DNA of 64,000 bases, taken from positions 62,001-126,000 of the forward strand of contig NZ_JACAOY010000012.1 of assembly GCF_013385985.1 (NCBI RefSeq), written 5' to 3'. Made by a program: the position numbers and the translations under genes. Origin of the DNA: Pseudomonas sp. B6002. GTDB taxonomy: Bacteria; Pseudomonadota; Gammaproteobacteria; Pseudomonadales; Pseudomonadaceae. The notes under the pieces are model-generated. The model ran no database searches. It was not told the origin of the DNA and worked only from the letters and a program-made list of their open reading frames with translations. This document shows positions 1-9,246 of the stretch, piece after piece (within the stretch, counting starts at the first letter, position 1; each line of letters opens with the position of its first letter).

Positions 1-968
1 TAGACCACCAGACGCTCGCTCGTACCACTGTCCAGGCGCTCCGGTCCGATCAGCAGAGGCCCGACCAGCACGCTGTCAAACACTTGCAGGGCGGCGGAGC
101 TCACAGGCTTGTTAGCGCCCCACGTACCTGGCTGCCCGGCGAGTATCCTGGCCAGCATTGGGTAAGCCGACACACTGATGGCGCCCTGCATGTGGGCCAC
201 CTCCAGGCACAGCCCGAACTGTTCGCACAGGAACTGTTCAAGCTGCTGTTCAAGCCTGGTTTTTTCCGAGGTATTTTCCGGCTGCACGACAGCTTTTATA
301 TGCGCCTGGTAGAGCGCCCCAAGATCCAGTGTGCGGCACAGCTTGGCAAAGGCGTGAGGCGTGATGGGCACGGCGTACTCGGCCAGCACGGCAAACGAGG
401 GGATGACATCACCGTCGAAGTCGCCCCAGTGGGTGATGATCTGGCAATCATCACAGGAAATAGGCTCTTCTTCCTGCGGCGTGAAATTGGCCAGGGCCGC
501 CTCCAGCAACGTTACCCCTCGATAGCGGTAATCGAGGGCGGAATCACGGCTAACGTCAAACACAAAAAAGCCATACAGGTCATCTCGCTTCTGGAAGCCG
601 TATTTGCGCGCAAAATACACATTGCGCACATCCAGATCGAGGTTGAATTGTTGCTTGATGGCCGCCTTGAGCCTGGGCTCGGCGAATGCCGCAATGGCTT
701 CGATGCGGCCAAACCAGACATCGACCTCGTTGAGCCGCTCCTGGAACCGGGTCTGCCCGCCCGCCAGCGCCTGCCTGGCGACAGCAGGCGCCGTGGAATA
801 CCACGCGGGCAAGCTCAATGGGTGATCGGCCAAAGCCCGCTGGCGATCAGGTGCGGCCTGCATGAACCAGCGGGGTATGCGCGACTTGAGAAAGTCGTAG
901 TGAACACCTCGAGGGTCAACGTTTAACGTTCCTTCGGGAGAGGAAACGGGCACAGGGTTTTCTGACAT
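1..968 (-). CDS. Giant toxin-like protein, N-terminal part (DUF6543 / dermonecrotic-toxin N-terminal type), truncated by window edge
   Basis: The frame is open from an ATG at 968 to the first base of the window, so about 322 N-terminal residues are visible and the rest lies outside. A GGAG Shine-Dalgarno sequence sits just upstream of the ATG. The visible part reads like the N-terminal region of the neighbouring 2313-aa protein: IPRWFMQAAPDRQRAL resembles LPGWVTQATPQRREAL, followed by LPAWY, a segment with FAEPRLKAAIKQQFNLDLDV, and a later LCRTLDLGALYQAHIKA block matching LCRSLDIGAKYQAYLKA. This N-terminal region is known in Pseudomonas as the 'dermonecrotic toxin' or DUF6543 domain of very large proteins. 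The gene lies 78 bp downstream of the NEL protein on the same strand and may be its tandem paralogue. What its C-terminus carries cannot be seen. Confidence 0.8.
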   Translation of the reverse strand, partial: MSENPVPVSSPEGTLNVDPRGVHYDFLKSRIPRWFMQAAPDRQRALADHPLSLPAWYSTAPAVARQALAGGQTRFQERLNEVDVWFGRIEAIAAFAEPRLKAAIKQQFNLDLDVRNVYFARKYGFQKRDDLYGFFVFDVSRDSALDYRYRGVTLLEAALANFTPQEEEPISCDDCQIITHWGDFDGDVIPSFAVLAEYAVPITPHAFAKLCRTLDLGALYQAHIKAVVQPENTSEKTRLEQQLEQFLCEQFGLCLEVAHMQGAISVSAYPMLARILAGQPGTWGANKPVSSAALQVFDSVLVGPLLIGPERLDSGTSERLVV

Positions 969-1046
969 GGGGAACTCCGCTTGACTGAAAAAACCAGCCT
1001 ATCGGATGCCCCCCGCAGTCAAAGCCTAGATAGTTACTGTTGTGCC

Positions 1047-4000
1047 TCAGGCAATGTCTCTGGAAGGGCCGGGCTGGGCAGACTGCTCGGCGACTTCCCG
1101 ACGTGACAGGGCGATCAGTTTTTCATTGCGCGCCGTGGACAACTCGATATCCAGCATGGTCGCGGCTTCGGCGTATTGCTGGTCGATCTGCGGATGGGCG
1201 ATTTCCAACGCCTCACGCTTTTGCGATTTGACGCGTTCCAGTTCAGCGAACTCGGCGGGGTACTTTTCCTCAAGATAAGCAGCCCAGTAATCGACGTTAA
1301 TCAAGTACTCATAAAACGCCTCGGAGCTTTCCGCCGCACGCACGGCCTCCAGCGCCCGGCTCTGCGCCGCGCCGCGCAGGGGCCTGCCGAACCTCATGTA
1401 TGTCGGCTGCCCTGGCAAGTCCAGCGCATCACGCAGGCCGATACGGTATTCCAGGCGCACTTCGGCCGCGTCCATGCCCGGCCTGGCTTCCTGATTGGCC
1501 AAGGTTTCAACCTTGTCGAGGCGGAATAACTGACGCGCCAGCTTCAACAGGGCCGGGCCTTTCTGATCCAAGCGCGTGGGGTCGATGCTTTGTAAGGCAT
1601 CATGCTCGAAAACCTTGATCTCCAGGTTACTGAAGGTGAGCATGCGCCCGTCTACGCAGGTGCCGTGGGTGCTGGACATGGCAAACACGGTGCCGCGCAA
1701 CTCGGCATCATCGTTGACGGCGTCCATCACCCTCCAGACCCGGTGAGTCAGATCGGCACGCGCCAGTCGGTACTCCTCGGTGTCTTGCAAGCGTTCGAGC
1801 AGGTGGAAGAATGCCGCATTGCCCGGTTCGCTCAGCAATTGCGCCCACCGTTCACGACGCAGATTCTGCTCATCGACCGGCACGCTACCCAACCAACCAC
1901 CCACCTGTTCATCCACCGGCGGCGGTTCAGGCAATTCCTCATCGGATTCCACTGCCTCGCCGTCACTTTGCGGGTTGTCGCCCAACAACTCCTCGATCTC
2001 ACGACGGCTCAGTCCTAGCGCCGCGGAACGCTCCGTATCAGCAGCGTACCCCTGTAAGCGCTCCAGGCTGTCGCGTGACAATTCAATGTTGTCGGACAGG
2101 TCGACGCCCTCCATCAATTGATCATGAGTTCCGTCGAGGGCCCCGGCGGGTATGGACTCGATATTGTTGTTGCGCAGGTCCAGGGTATGCAGGGCGCTCG
2201 ACTGCAACACTGCGTCGGGCCACTCCTCCAAGCGGTTGCTGCTGATATGCAGGGTTTGCAGGCGTGGTAGACCGTCGACGCTGAATACATCCAGCTGATT
2301 CTGGCTCACGTCCAGCCACTGCAGGTTGGGGTATCGCGCCAGGGTGGCACACAACCCGTCACCCTCGGCGAGCAGGTTCCCCGCCAGCTCCAGGCGTTCC
2401 AGGTGCGCCATGCCTGCAATCCCGTGGGGCAGTTCGCTCAACGCATTGTTATTGAGTACGAGCGTGCGGACACGGGGAAACGCTTCGAAGAAACCTTCGG
2501 AGCCCGCCTCGGAAAGCAGCACACCCGCGGCGTTCAAGGTTTCAATGTGCTCGAATGCGTCGGGAAGCCGGGGCAGATCGCCCAATTGCAAGCCTTCCAG
2601 TTCAAGGCTTCGTAGCGGTTCGACAGCGCGCACGCGCAGTCCCTCGCGCCAGGCGTCAACGATCCGCAGAGCCGCCTGCCGGCGGATCTGGGCGCTCACC
2701 GTCCACGTTGAACCACGGGCTTCACGGGTGAATAGCCAGCCATTGAGCTGGCGCACCAGTGCCTCGAACTGGCCACTCCACCCATCGAGCCGGGTATGCA
2801 ACTGTTGCTCGCTCACCCCTTCGTCGGCCATCCGTGTGGCCCAGCGCTGCAGCTCGTCAGCCTGAAGCTCAGGCCATAGGCGCAACACGCGTTGCTGCGG
2901 CGAGCTGTTCGCCGCTTCCGGAGCGGGCAAGGGCAATAAGTGATGGGTCAACGAACGGCCGGTTTCCTGAGGTGGAAACCGCTCGGGAACGGGCTCCAGG
3001 CCAAAACGCTCCAGGGTGCCTGCCGACAGCCCCTGGTTCAGTTCCACCCGCTGCATGGCCGCAGCCCAGTGCGAGCTGGCTGCCTCGGTCAGCGGTGTGC
3101 CAAGCAGGTTGGTGCTCAGGACGGCCGCGTCATCAGCCAGCACCCCCTGCGGCACTTGGGTGATGTAGCTGCCGCGCAAATCTAGCCATTCCAGTGCAGG
3201 CAAATTCTCCCAACCCAATGGCCAAGCCGACAGGCTGGTGTGGCTCAACCCCAGCGTACGCAGGTGGACCATCGCGCCGACATCCAGGCCTTCAAGCGGA
3301 TTGTGGCTCAGGTCCAGATGTTCCAGCCCCGCCCAATCACCTGTACCCAAAGGCAGGTCGGCGAGGCTGCAATCCCCCAGGTTCAGAGCGCGCAGGCCGC
3401 TGAAACCACTCACAAAACCCGGCAGCGTCTGCGCGGGCAAACGGGCACCTTTGAAGTTCAGCGATTGCACATGCTCGAAACCCTGTTGAGGCATCGGGGG
3501 AAACTCGCTGATTCGCACGCGGGGCAGCTCCAGGTCTGCCGAATACTGCCGCGCGCCATAGCGCTTGAGCAAACCCTGGTACCAACTGCGTTTGAGACCG
3601 CCTGCCATGTTATTGCGCTGTATGACTTCCATGGATACGCCGTTGGTAACCCAGGCTTCCAGGGGTTGCACAAAAAGATCGTGCTGCGCCGTCAACGCCT
3701 CAATCGCCGACCAGCGCGCCGGGGCATCGGGCCAAAGCTGGAGGAACAGCGGCTGCAACTCTCCGGCCTGGCCAGGCGCCGGCGGGAAATAAGCACCACT
3801 GCTGTCCAGTCGGGCCAGGCGCTGCAACTGGCCCTTGCAATAGCCACTGACCATTTCTTCCTGGTCCAGCAGATGCATAGGCTGACTGCGGACATAGTCA
3901 TAGGCTTGGCGGAAGTCTTCCCGCGCAAACCATGACCAGTCCAGGGACAAGCCTGACCACAGGCGCTCGTGCCCCGGTTCGTATAGACGCGCCGGCAAAC

Positions 4001-7000
4001 GGCTGATGGCGGTACCTTTGAGGTCCAGACGTTCCAGCAGCGGCAGGTCCAGAACCCCGGTGGGCAGTCCTGCCTGAAAGCTTCGGTTTATCTTCAAATC
4101 GCGCAGTTGCGGCATCTGGCTGACATCCAATGCATGCCCTGGGGGCACGACACCCTCCAAGTGCAGCTCAGTCAGCCCGGTGAGCGTTGACAGCCGTGCT
4201 ATTTGCTCGGTGTCGAAGTCGACGTGGGAAACGATATGCAACCGTGACACCCCCGGCACCCTGGCAAGCGCAGCAGGCACGGTCCGCAACTGAGGGTGAG
4301 TGACGATCACGGTCAGCTTCTGCACCTCGGGAAAATAACCGAGCACCTGTTCGATGTTGGTGTCGCTGATGCCGCGCCCGCCGATATTCAGGCTGTGCAC
4401 ATGGGAAAAAACCGCGTCCAGCGGGGGTAGTGGTTCGTCCAGGAACAGATTCAGGTTCCCAAAGCGTGGCAACTCCGCCAAGGGCGATGCCCTCCAGCAG
4501 TCTTTGATGGCCTGTGCCGCTTGCCGCCGTCCGCTCAATTCGGAAACCGCATCGCGGCGTAGCTGCGGGGGCTGCTCAAGCACCCATTGATCAAGGGCTG
4601 CCTCAAGGCTTTGCCACTCGCGCAGGCGGTTGCCGAGCAGGTTAAAAATCTCCTGCTCGCTGTCACCGGCCACCATCCGCTGAAAGATAAAACCATTGAC
4701 CTGATCGTCGGTGAGTTGCGGGTAAACGTCACGCACCCGGCTTTCCAGCAGAGGTGCGTGCAATTGACCGCGGCCACTGGCGGGGTAACCGATCAACTGT
4801 GCAGAAATGCGTTGCGGGGGCTTGAACCAGCGTTTTGTTACCGCGCCGCCGTTGACAATGGCTCGGGATTCAGGCCGCTGGCGTACCGCCTGGTCAATGA
4901 TTGCCCTGCGCAATTGCGCGCTCTGCGCCACCTGCGGCATACCGAGAGCCTGACGCGACTGATCGGGCAGTGCGTGCATGATCGATGCGTAAAAGTTGTC
5001 ACCCTGGCGCGGCAGGCTGTTGAGTGCCTCGCCACGCTCGTTGAATGCCTGGAACATCGGGCCACTCTTGACCACATATTTGCGCTGGGTAGCGGAGTCG
5101 CTGCCGATAGCCTCCAGCAAACGGCCACCAATGTGCTCCTCACGCAGCTCCAGACGCACAGCGTCGGACCAACCCGGCAGCCTGGCGAGGGTGTGCAGGG
5201 CCAAGCGTTTGCTGGCGGCTGAGGCCAGATTTTCCATATGTAAACCGGCAATGGCATGCCCCAGCTGATTCTGCTGCACGTACCAGCGTGCCTGCTCCTG
5301 CAGGCGCAGCGGTACGCGACCGGTGGCACGCAGGTCAGCCCGTTGCTGCGCGTCAGCGTCGGCCAGCACCGCCTCGGCGCCCGACTCGCCAAGCCCTGGA
5401 TACAGCCGCTGCAGCTTTGTCACCAGCGGGTCTTTGCTGGCATTGCCCCGACAAAGACTTTCAAACAACGCCGGCTGACGCGTGCGCGCATGGTCGGCGA
5501 TCTGCTTTCTGAATTCCTGGACACGATTTTCCCTCACCCGGGCCGGCTCGCCGCCCAACAGTTGGGTGACTTCGGATTCATCCAGCGCTGCCAGGATCCG
5601 ATCCGGCAATTGGCTGCCCAGCACGTCCGCACGGGTGATGCGGATGGGCGGTTTATACGGCGCTCCCGGATAGAGCCGCTCAGCGCCATACTTGATCGAT
5701 GCCCCTGACAGTTGCGGCCCGTCGAACACTTGCAGCACACGGCCCAGGGGCCAGCGCGGCATCTCGGTCACCAGGGGCAACACGTAGAGGTAATGCTCGT
5801 CCACGGCCTGGCCGGTCTCGACCTGTTCGATCACCCGCGTCACCCCCTGATCCGCTTCGAACAGGCGCAGGGTGTCTGCAAGGGCCGCTGGCGGCGGCGC
5901 GTTGTCCAGGTGCATCTTGCGCAATTGCGCATCACCGATACCGCTGATGTCGGCGATGCTTAACAATTGCTCGTCGTTAAAAGCCTCAGTGACGTGCCCC
6001 ATGCGCCGCAACAAAGTGAGACGGTCCCAGGTTTGCGGACGCTCAAGTGTGTGTCGCCAGGCACCGGCACGGTTGTGACTGAGAGGCGGCGCATACGCGC
6101 GGCTATCGGTAGGGTGCTGGATACGCCAGCGCTGCGCCGCTTCGTCAAAGGTTTGTTCATAGACTTTGCCGGCCTGGCGAATATAGGTTTTGCCGTTGAC
6201 CTGGAATTGCCCCAAGGCATTGGGCCGGGCGCCTTCAGGCAGCGTGACGGGGCTTTCATAAGCGCTGAGGTCGGGCCTCCATAACCGCGCTTTACCGTCT
6301 GCCGATACCACGGGTTCCAGCGCTTCGATCACAGGCTCTGGCTTGACCGCCGCCAGCTTGGCCAGGCCCTTGCCCGCCCCCGCCATGACCGCAAGCAGGG
6401 CGATATTTTCTGCTACATCGAGCAAGTGTGCCTTGGCGGCCCTGCGGTTGCCTTCGCTCCACTCAATGGCGCCGTCGAAGGTTTCGTACAGCAACTGGCC
6501 CGCCATCACCACCATCATCGCTTCGCCCAGCACGGGCACTAGCATCGCCACCGCATTGAACACCAGCATGCCGATATTGAGCAGGCGAGCGAACTTCTCC
6601 GAACGCACCCGGGCATCCACATCGGCCGTCGGAACAGCATGGCTGCGCGCGTCAGCGATCAGTTGTTCGCGATGACGGTCGAACAGGTAACCCCATAGAT
6701 CGATGTTTTCCGACCACATACCGTGACCGGGGCGCGACCGGGCGGCGGGGGCCAGATAGGGATCGTCATTGGGCACTTGAGGGGTTGCCCGCATGGGTGG
6801 AGCCCCCTTGATCTCGGTGAACAGCCTGAACGGGTTGGTGCCCTCGCATATTTGCTTAAGCAAGGCGGCAAAGGGCGCCAGCACGTCATCAATGACCGTA
6901 CCTGACGCGTCCTGGGTGAACTGGCTGAAGTAATCCGGCCGGTCGGCATAGGCAACGAACTGGCTGAAAAAACGCTGGTAAACGCTGGGACGGCCATTCC

Positions 7001-7988
7001 CAGGCTCGGGCACGTCACGCGTGGTAAAGCGCTGTTTGAACCGTGTCTGCAGGCTGGTCCAAGTGTGGCGTTTGAGCGGCGCGAAGGGGTCGTTGGGAAT
7101 GTAGAGAATCAGCTCGTCGCTGTAGCGGTATTTCTCGCAGATAACAAACACGATGCAGCCGGTCATGCGGTGGTTCATCAACGCGAGGTCGCGAAACCAG
7201 ACCGGCTTGCCGCCAATCCGGGGGGCGATCTCACCGTCGATGACGGATCGGATCATGCGGTAGTCGGCCTGCTCAATGTCTTTGTTCAGCAGCGCCAACT
7301 GAGCGGCGGCACCCAGGGCTCCTTTTTGTGCGTTCGTGAAGGTCGAGCGCAGCGTTGCCAGCGCCGGGGCATCGTCCGGATAGAAAAACGCTTTCAGGTA
7401 CGCCTGATATTTCGCGCCAATATCCAACGAGCGACACAGCCCAATGAACTGCGCCACGCTTAATGGGGTGTTGATAGCAGCCTGCCCGCCTTGTGAGTCC
7501 TGGCCGATAAACCCGGAGGTATGATGGAAAGCATCCGATTCGGCTTCGGCGGCTTCGAAGTTATGCAGTGCCGCTTGCAGCAGAGGAAGGCGCAGTGCCT
7601 CAAAGCTGGAAATCTCGATGTTGAATACGCCGAGCGCCACCGGTTTGACCAGCCGCAGCAGCGTCTTGTGCACATCCAGCTGCACGTTGAACTGGTCTTG
7701 CAATGCCTTGACCAGCAAGGGCTCGGCGAAGCTGTCGATGTCTTGCAGGGTCGCCACGGCCTGATCCAGTTGGGTCTGGGCAGTGAAACTGGCGACGGCG
7801 GCATCATTGAGCGCCTGACGTTGCGCCGGGGAGGCTTGGCGATACCAGTCGGGAACGGACGCTGGACTTTGCTTGAGCGCCTCACGTCGTTGCGGCGTGG
7901 CCTGGGTGACCCAGCCGGGCAGGGATTGTTCGATCAGCGGAGCATGCAGGCTGAGGGACGCGGGGGGGAGTTCTGGGGTAACGGGCAT
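1047..7988 (-). CDS. NEL-type E3 ubiquitin-ligase-domain protein with dermonecrotic-toxin N-terminus and leucine-rich repeats (2313 aa)
   Basis: Residues about 1-440 are a DUF6543-type region. Hydrophobic stretches lie near 466-500 and 525-545. Leucine-rich repeats appear in blocks near 1190-1330, 1493-1615 and 1786-1969, with motifs such as LEHLDLSHNPL, LVLNNNALSELP and LHTLDLRNNNIESIP. The last ~280 residues match the NEL domain of the IpaH/SspH/SlrP family, including GTCVDGRMLTFSNLEIKVF with the CxD catalytic motif (Cys about 2111, codon 1656-1658). Family knowledge: NEL effectors transfer ubiquitin through this Cys onto eukaryotic host proteins chosen by the LRR. The ATG at 7988 has a strong AGGAGAGG ribosome site. 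At 2313 aa it is far longer than enterobacterial NEL effectors. No signal peptide is visible. Inference: a secreted or injected toxin aimed at eukaryotes. The delivery route and the function of the long middle region are unknown. Confidence 0.9.
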   Translation of the reverse strand: MPVTPELPPASLSLHAPLIEQSLPGWVTQATPQRREALKQSPASVPDWYRQASPAQRQALNDAAVASFTAQTQLDQAVATLQDIDSFAEPLLVKALQDQFNVQLDVHKTLLRLVKPVALGVFNIEISSFEALRLPLLQAALHNFEAAEAESDAFHHTSGFIGQDSQGGQAAINTPLSVAQFIGLCRSLDIGAKYQAYLKAFFYPDDAPALATLRSTFTNAQKGALGAAAQLALLNKDIEQADYRMIRSVIDGEIAPRIGGKPVWFRDLALMNHRMTGCIVFVICEKYRYSDELILYIPNDPFAPLKRHTWTSLQTRFKQRFTTRDVPEPGNGRPSVYQRFFSQFVAYADRPDYFSQFTQDASGTVIDDVLAPFAALLKQICEGTNPFRLFTEIKGAPPMRATPQVPNDDPYLAPAARSRPGHGMWSENIDLWGYLFDRHREQLIADARSHAVPTADVDARVRSEKFARLLNIGMLVFNAVAMLVPVLGEAMMVVMAGQLLYETFDGAIEWSEGNRRAAKAHLLDVAENIALLAVMAGAGKGLAKLAAVKPEPVIEALEPVVSADGKARLWRPDLSAYESPVTLPEGARPNALGQFQVNGKTYIRQAGKVYEQTFDEAAQRWRIQHPTDSRAYAPPLSHNRAGAWRHTLERPQTWDRLTLLRRMGHVTEAFNDEQLLSIADISGIGDAQLRKMHLDNAPPPAALADTLRLFEADQGVTRVIEQVETGQAVDEHYLYVLPLVTEMPRWPLGRVLQVFDGPQLSGASIKYGAERLYPGAPYKPPIRITRADVLGSQLPDRILAALDESEVTQLLGGEPARVRENRVQEFRKQIADHARTRQPALFESLCRGNASKDPLVTKLQRLYPGLGESGAEAVLADADAQQRADLRATGRVPLRLQEQARWYVQQNQLGHAIAGLHMENLASAASKRLALHTLARLPGWSDAVRLELREEHIGGRLLEAIGSDSATQRKYVVKSGPMFQAFNERGEALNSLPRQGDNFYASIMHALPDQSRQALGMPQVAQSAQLRRAIIDQAVRQRPESRAIVNGGAVTKRWFKPPQRISAQLIGYPASGRGQLHAPLLESRVRDVYPQLTDDQVNGFIFQRMVAGDSEQEIFNLLGNRLREWQSLEAALDQWVLEQPPQLRRDAVSELSGRRQAAQAIKDCWRASPLAELPRFGNLNLFLDEPLPPLDAVFSHVHSLNIGGRGISDTNIEQVLGYFPEVQKLTVIVTHPQLRTVPAALARVPGVSRLHIVSHVDFDTEQIARLSTLTGLTELHLEGVVPPGHALDVSQMPQLRDLKINRSFQAGLPTGVLDLPLLERLDLKGTAISRLPARLYEPGHERLWSGLSLDWSWFAREDFRQAYDYVRSQPMHLLDQEEMVSGYCKGQLQRLARLDSSGAYFPPAPGQAGELQPLFLQLWPDAPARWSAIEALTAQHDLFVQPLEAWVTNGVSMEVIQRNNMAGGLKRSWYQGLLKRYGARQYSADLELPRVRISEFPPMPQQGFEHVQSLNFKGARLPAQTLPGFVSGFSGLRALNLGDCSLADLPLGTGDWAGLEHLDLSHNPLEGLDVGAMVHLRTLGLSHTSLSAWPLGWENLPALEWLDLRGSYITQVPQGVLADDAAVLSTNLLGTPLTEAASSHWAAAMQRVELNQGLSAGTLERFGLEPVPERFPPQETGRSLTHHLLPLPAPEAANSSPQQRVLRLWPELQADELQRWATRMADEGVSEQQLHTRLDGWSGQFEALVRQLNGWLFTREARGSTWTVSAQIRRQAALRIVDAWREGLRVRAVEPLRSLELEGLQLGDLPRLPDAFEHIETLNAAGVLLSEAGSEGFFEAFPRVRTLVLNNNALSELPHGIAGMAHLERLELAGNLLAEGDGLCATLARYPNLQWLDVSQNQLDVFSVDGLPRLQTLHISSNRLEEWPDAVLQSSALHTLDLRNNNIESIPAGALDGTHDQLMEGVDLSDNIELSRDSLERLQGYAADTERSAALGLSRREIEELLGDNPQSDGEAVESDEELPEPPPVDEQVGGWLGSVPVDEQNLRRERWAQLLSEPGNAAFFHLLERLQDTEEYRLARADLTHRVWRVMDAVNDDAELRGTVFAMSSTHGTCVDGRMLTFSNLEIKVFEHDALQSIDPTRLDQKGPALLKLARQLFRLDKVETLANQEARPGMDAAEVRLEYRIGLRDALDLPGQPTYMRFGRPLRGAAQSRALEAVRAAESSEAFYEYLINVDYWAAYLEEKYPAEFAELERVKSQKREALEIAHPQIDQQYAEAATMLDIELSTARNEKLIALSRREVAEQSAQPGPSRDIA

Positions 7989-8069
7989 GGTGCCTCTCCT
8001 GTGAAATGGAGAGTCAGCACACCATGCCCGCGAGAGCGCTCAGCGGTAGTTAGTTACCGAGCCGTGTGA

Positions 8070-9008
8070 TCAAAAGTTTTCCCGAGGGTTGAACGCAGCC
8101 TTTTTCGCCAGTTCCTGCCACAGCGCAATGGTCTCGTCATCGGCCTGCTTGGGCATGACCGCCTTGAGTTGCACGTAGAGGAAACCACGCTCCCCGGCCT
8201 TGTTCAGCAAACCATGGCCCTTGGCGCGCATGCGCTGGCCGTTCTGGCTGCCGGCAGGCACCTTGAGGTTGATCTTGCCGGTCAGGGTCGGCACCGCCAC
8301 TTCGGCCCCCAGCGCCAGTTCCCACGGCGCCAGCGGCAGGGTGATCACCAGATTTTCGCCTTCGACGTCGAACTTCGAATGCGGCGCAAACTTGATGATC
8401 AGGTACAGGTCGCCATTGGCGCCGCCACCAATACCTGGCGCGCCCTGTGCCTTGAGGCGGATGCGCTCACCGTCGGCCACGCCGGCGGGGATCTTCACGT
8501 TCAGGCTCTTGGTGGTGTTGGTCACATGCCGGCCCGAGGCGTCGTACTGCGGCACCTGGAAGCTGATTTGCTTGGACTCGGCCGACAGCGTCTCCTCAAG
8601 GGACACGGTCAGTTGCATCTCCACGTCCTGGCCCTTGCGCCCGGCCGGGCGACGTTGGCCGCCACCGAAGCCGTCGCCACGGGAGCCGAAGATCGAACTG
8701 AAGAAGTCCGAGAAGTCCTCTCCGCCGCCACCGCCGCCAAAACCACCACGGCTCTGCCAGCCCGGCGGCCCCTGGAACGGCTGGCCATGCTGGCCGTATT
8801 TGCGCAGCTCGTCGTACTCGGCGCGCTTGTCGGCGCTCTTGAGCGCTTCGTAGGCTTCGGACGCGTCCTTGAACTTGGCTTCGGCGTCTTTTTCCTTGCT
8901 CACATCCGGGTGGTATTTGCGCGCGAGCTTGCGGTACGCGGCCTTGATTTCCTTGTCGTCAGCCGTCGGCTCGACACCCAGAATCTTGTAGTAGTCTTTG
9001 AAATCCAT
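8070..9008 (-). CDS. cbpA: CbpA-type class II J-domain co-chaperone (312 aa)
   Basis: The N-terminal J domain (about 5-70) carries HPD at residues 33-35, which stimulates the Hsp70 ATPase. A Gly/Phe-rich linker (about 90-130) follows, then two beta-rich substrate-binding domains; RGFLYVQL near the end is typical of the family. There are no zinc-finger cysteines, so it is CbpA/DnaJ class II rather than DnaJ. The ATG at 9008 ([11 protein letters not shown]) is preferred over the longer reading because the J domain begins there and GGTGA precedes it. A sigma-32-like promoter lies upstream, so heat-shock control is likely. The usual modulator partner cbpM is not next to it: the downstream neighbour is the NEL toxin gene. 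A divergent Hsp70 gene shares the intergenic region. Confidence 0.92.
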   Translation of the reverse strand: MDFKDYYKILGVEPTADDKEIKAAYRKLARKYHPDVSKEKDAEAKFKDASEAYEALKSADKRAEYDELRKYGQHGQPFQGPPGWQSRGGFGGGGGGEDFSDFFSSIFGSRGDGFGGGQRRPAGRKGQDVEMQLTVSLEETLSAESKQISFQVPQYDASGRHVTNTTKSLNVKIPAGVADGERIRLKAQGAPGIGGGANGDLYLIIKFAPHSKFDVEGENLVITLPLAPWELALGAEVAVPTLTGKINLKVPAGSQNGQRMRAKGHGLLNKAGERGFLYVQLKAVMPKQADDETIALWQELAKKAAFNPRENF

Positions 9009-9133
9009 CGGCGGTTCACCATCCTTAATCGAGATCGCACAGCCCGGGGCACAACGTGCGCTGCATTGCACCTGTTGAGTGATGTGGCCTGGGGGTGCGT
9101 CAAAGTGTTATCGGCGCTTGCCGTATGTACCCG

Positions 9134-9161
9134 ATGTGGGGGCGAATCGTGCAGTTTCAAG
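9134..9161 (-). promoter_or_regulatory. Sigma-32-like heat-shock promoter for cbpA
   Basis: Read on the minus strand, CTTGAAA (9155-9161) is followed after 13 bp by CCCCACAT (9134-9141). The family consensus is CTTGAAA, 13-15 bp, CCCCATNT, so only one fixed base differs. It lies about 126 bp upstream of the cbpA ATG and points towards it. The fit of both boxes and the spacing is seen in the sequence; control by RpoH is inferred. Confidence 0.6.
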
Positions 9162-9246
9162 CGTGATTTAACGGATGGTCGGCCTACGCATCCGCCTTCG
9201 ACTGGCATACACTGCGCGGCCGTTTTTCAACCGGAACCTGATTGTC

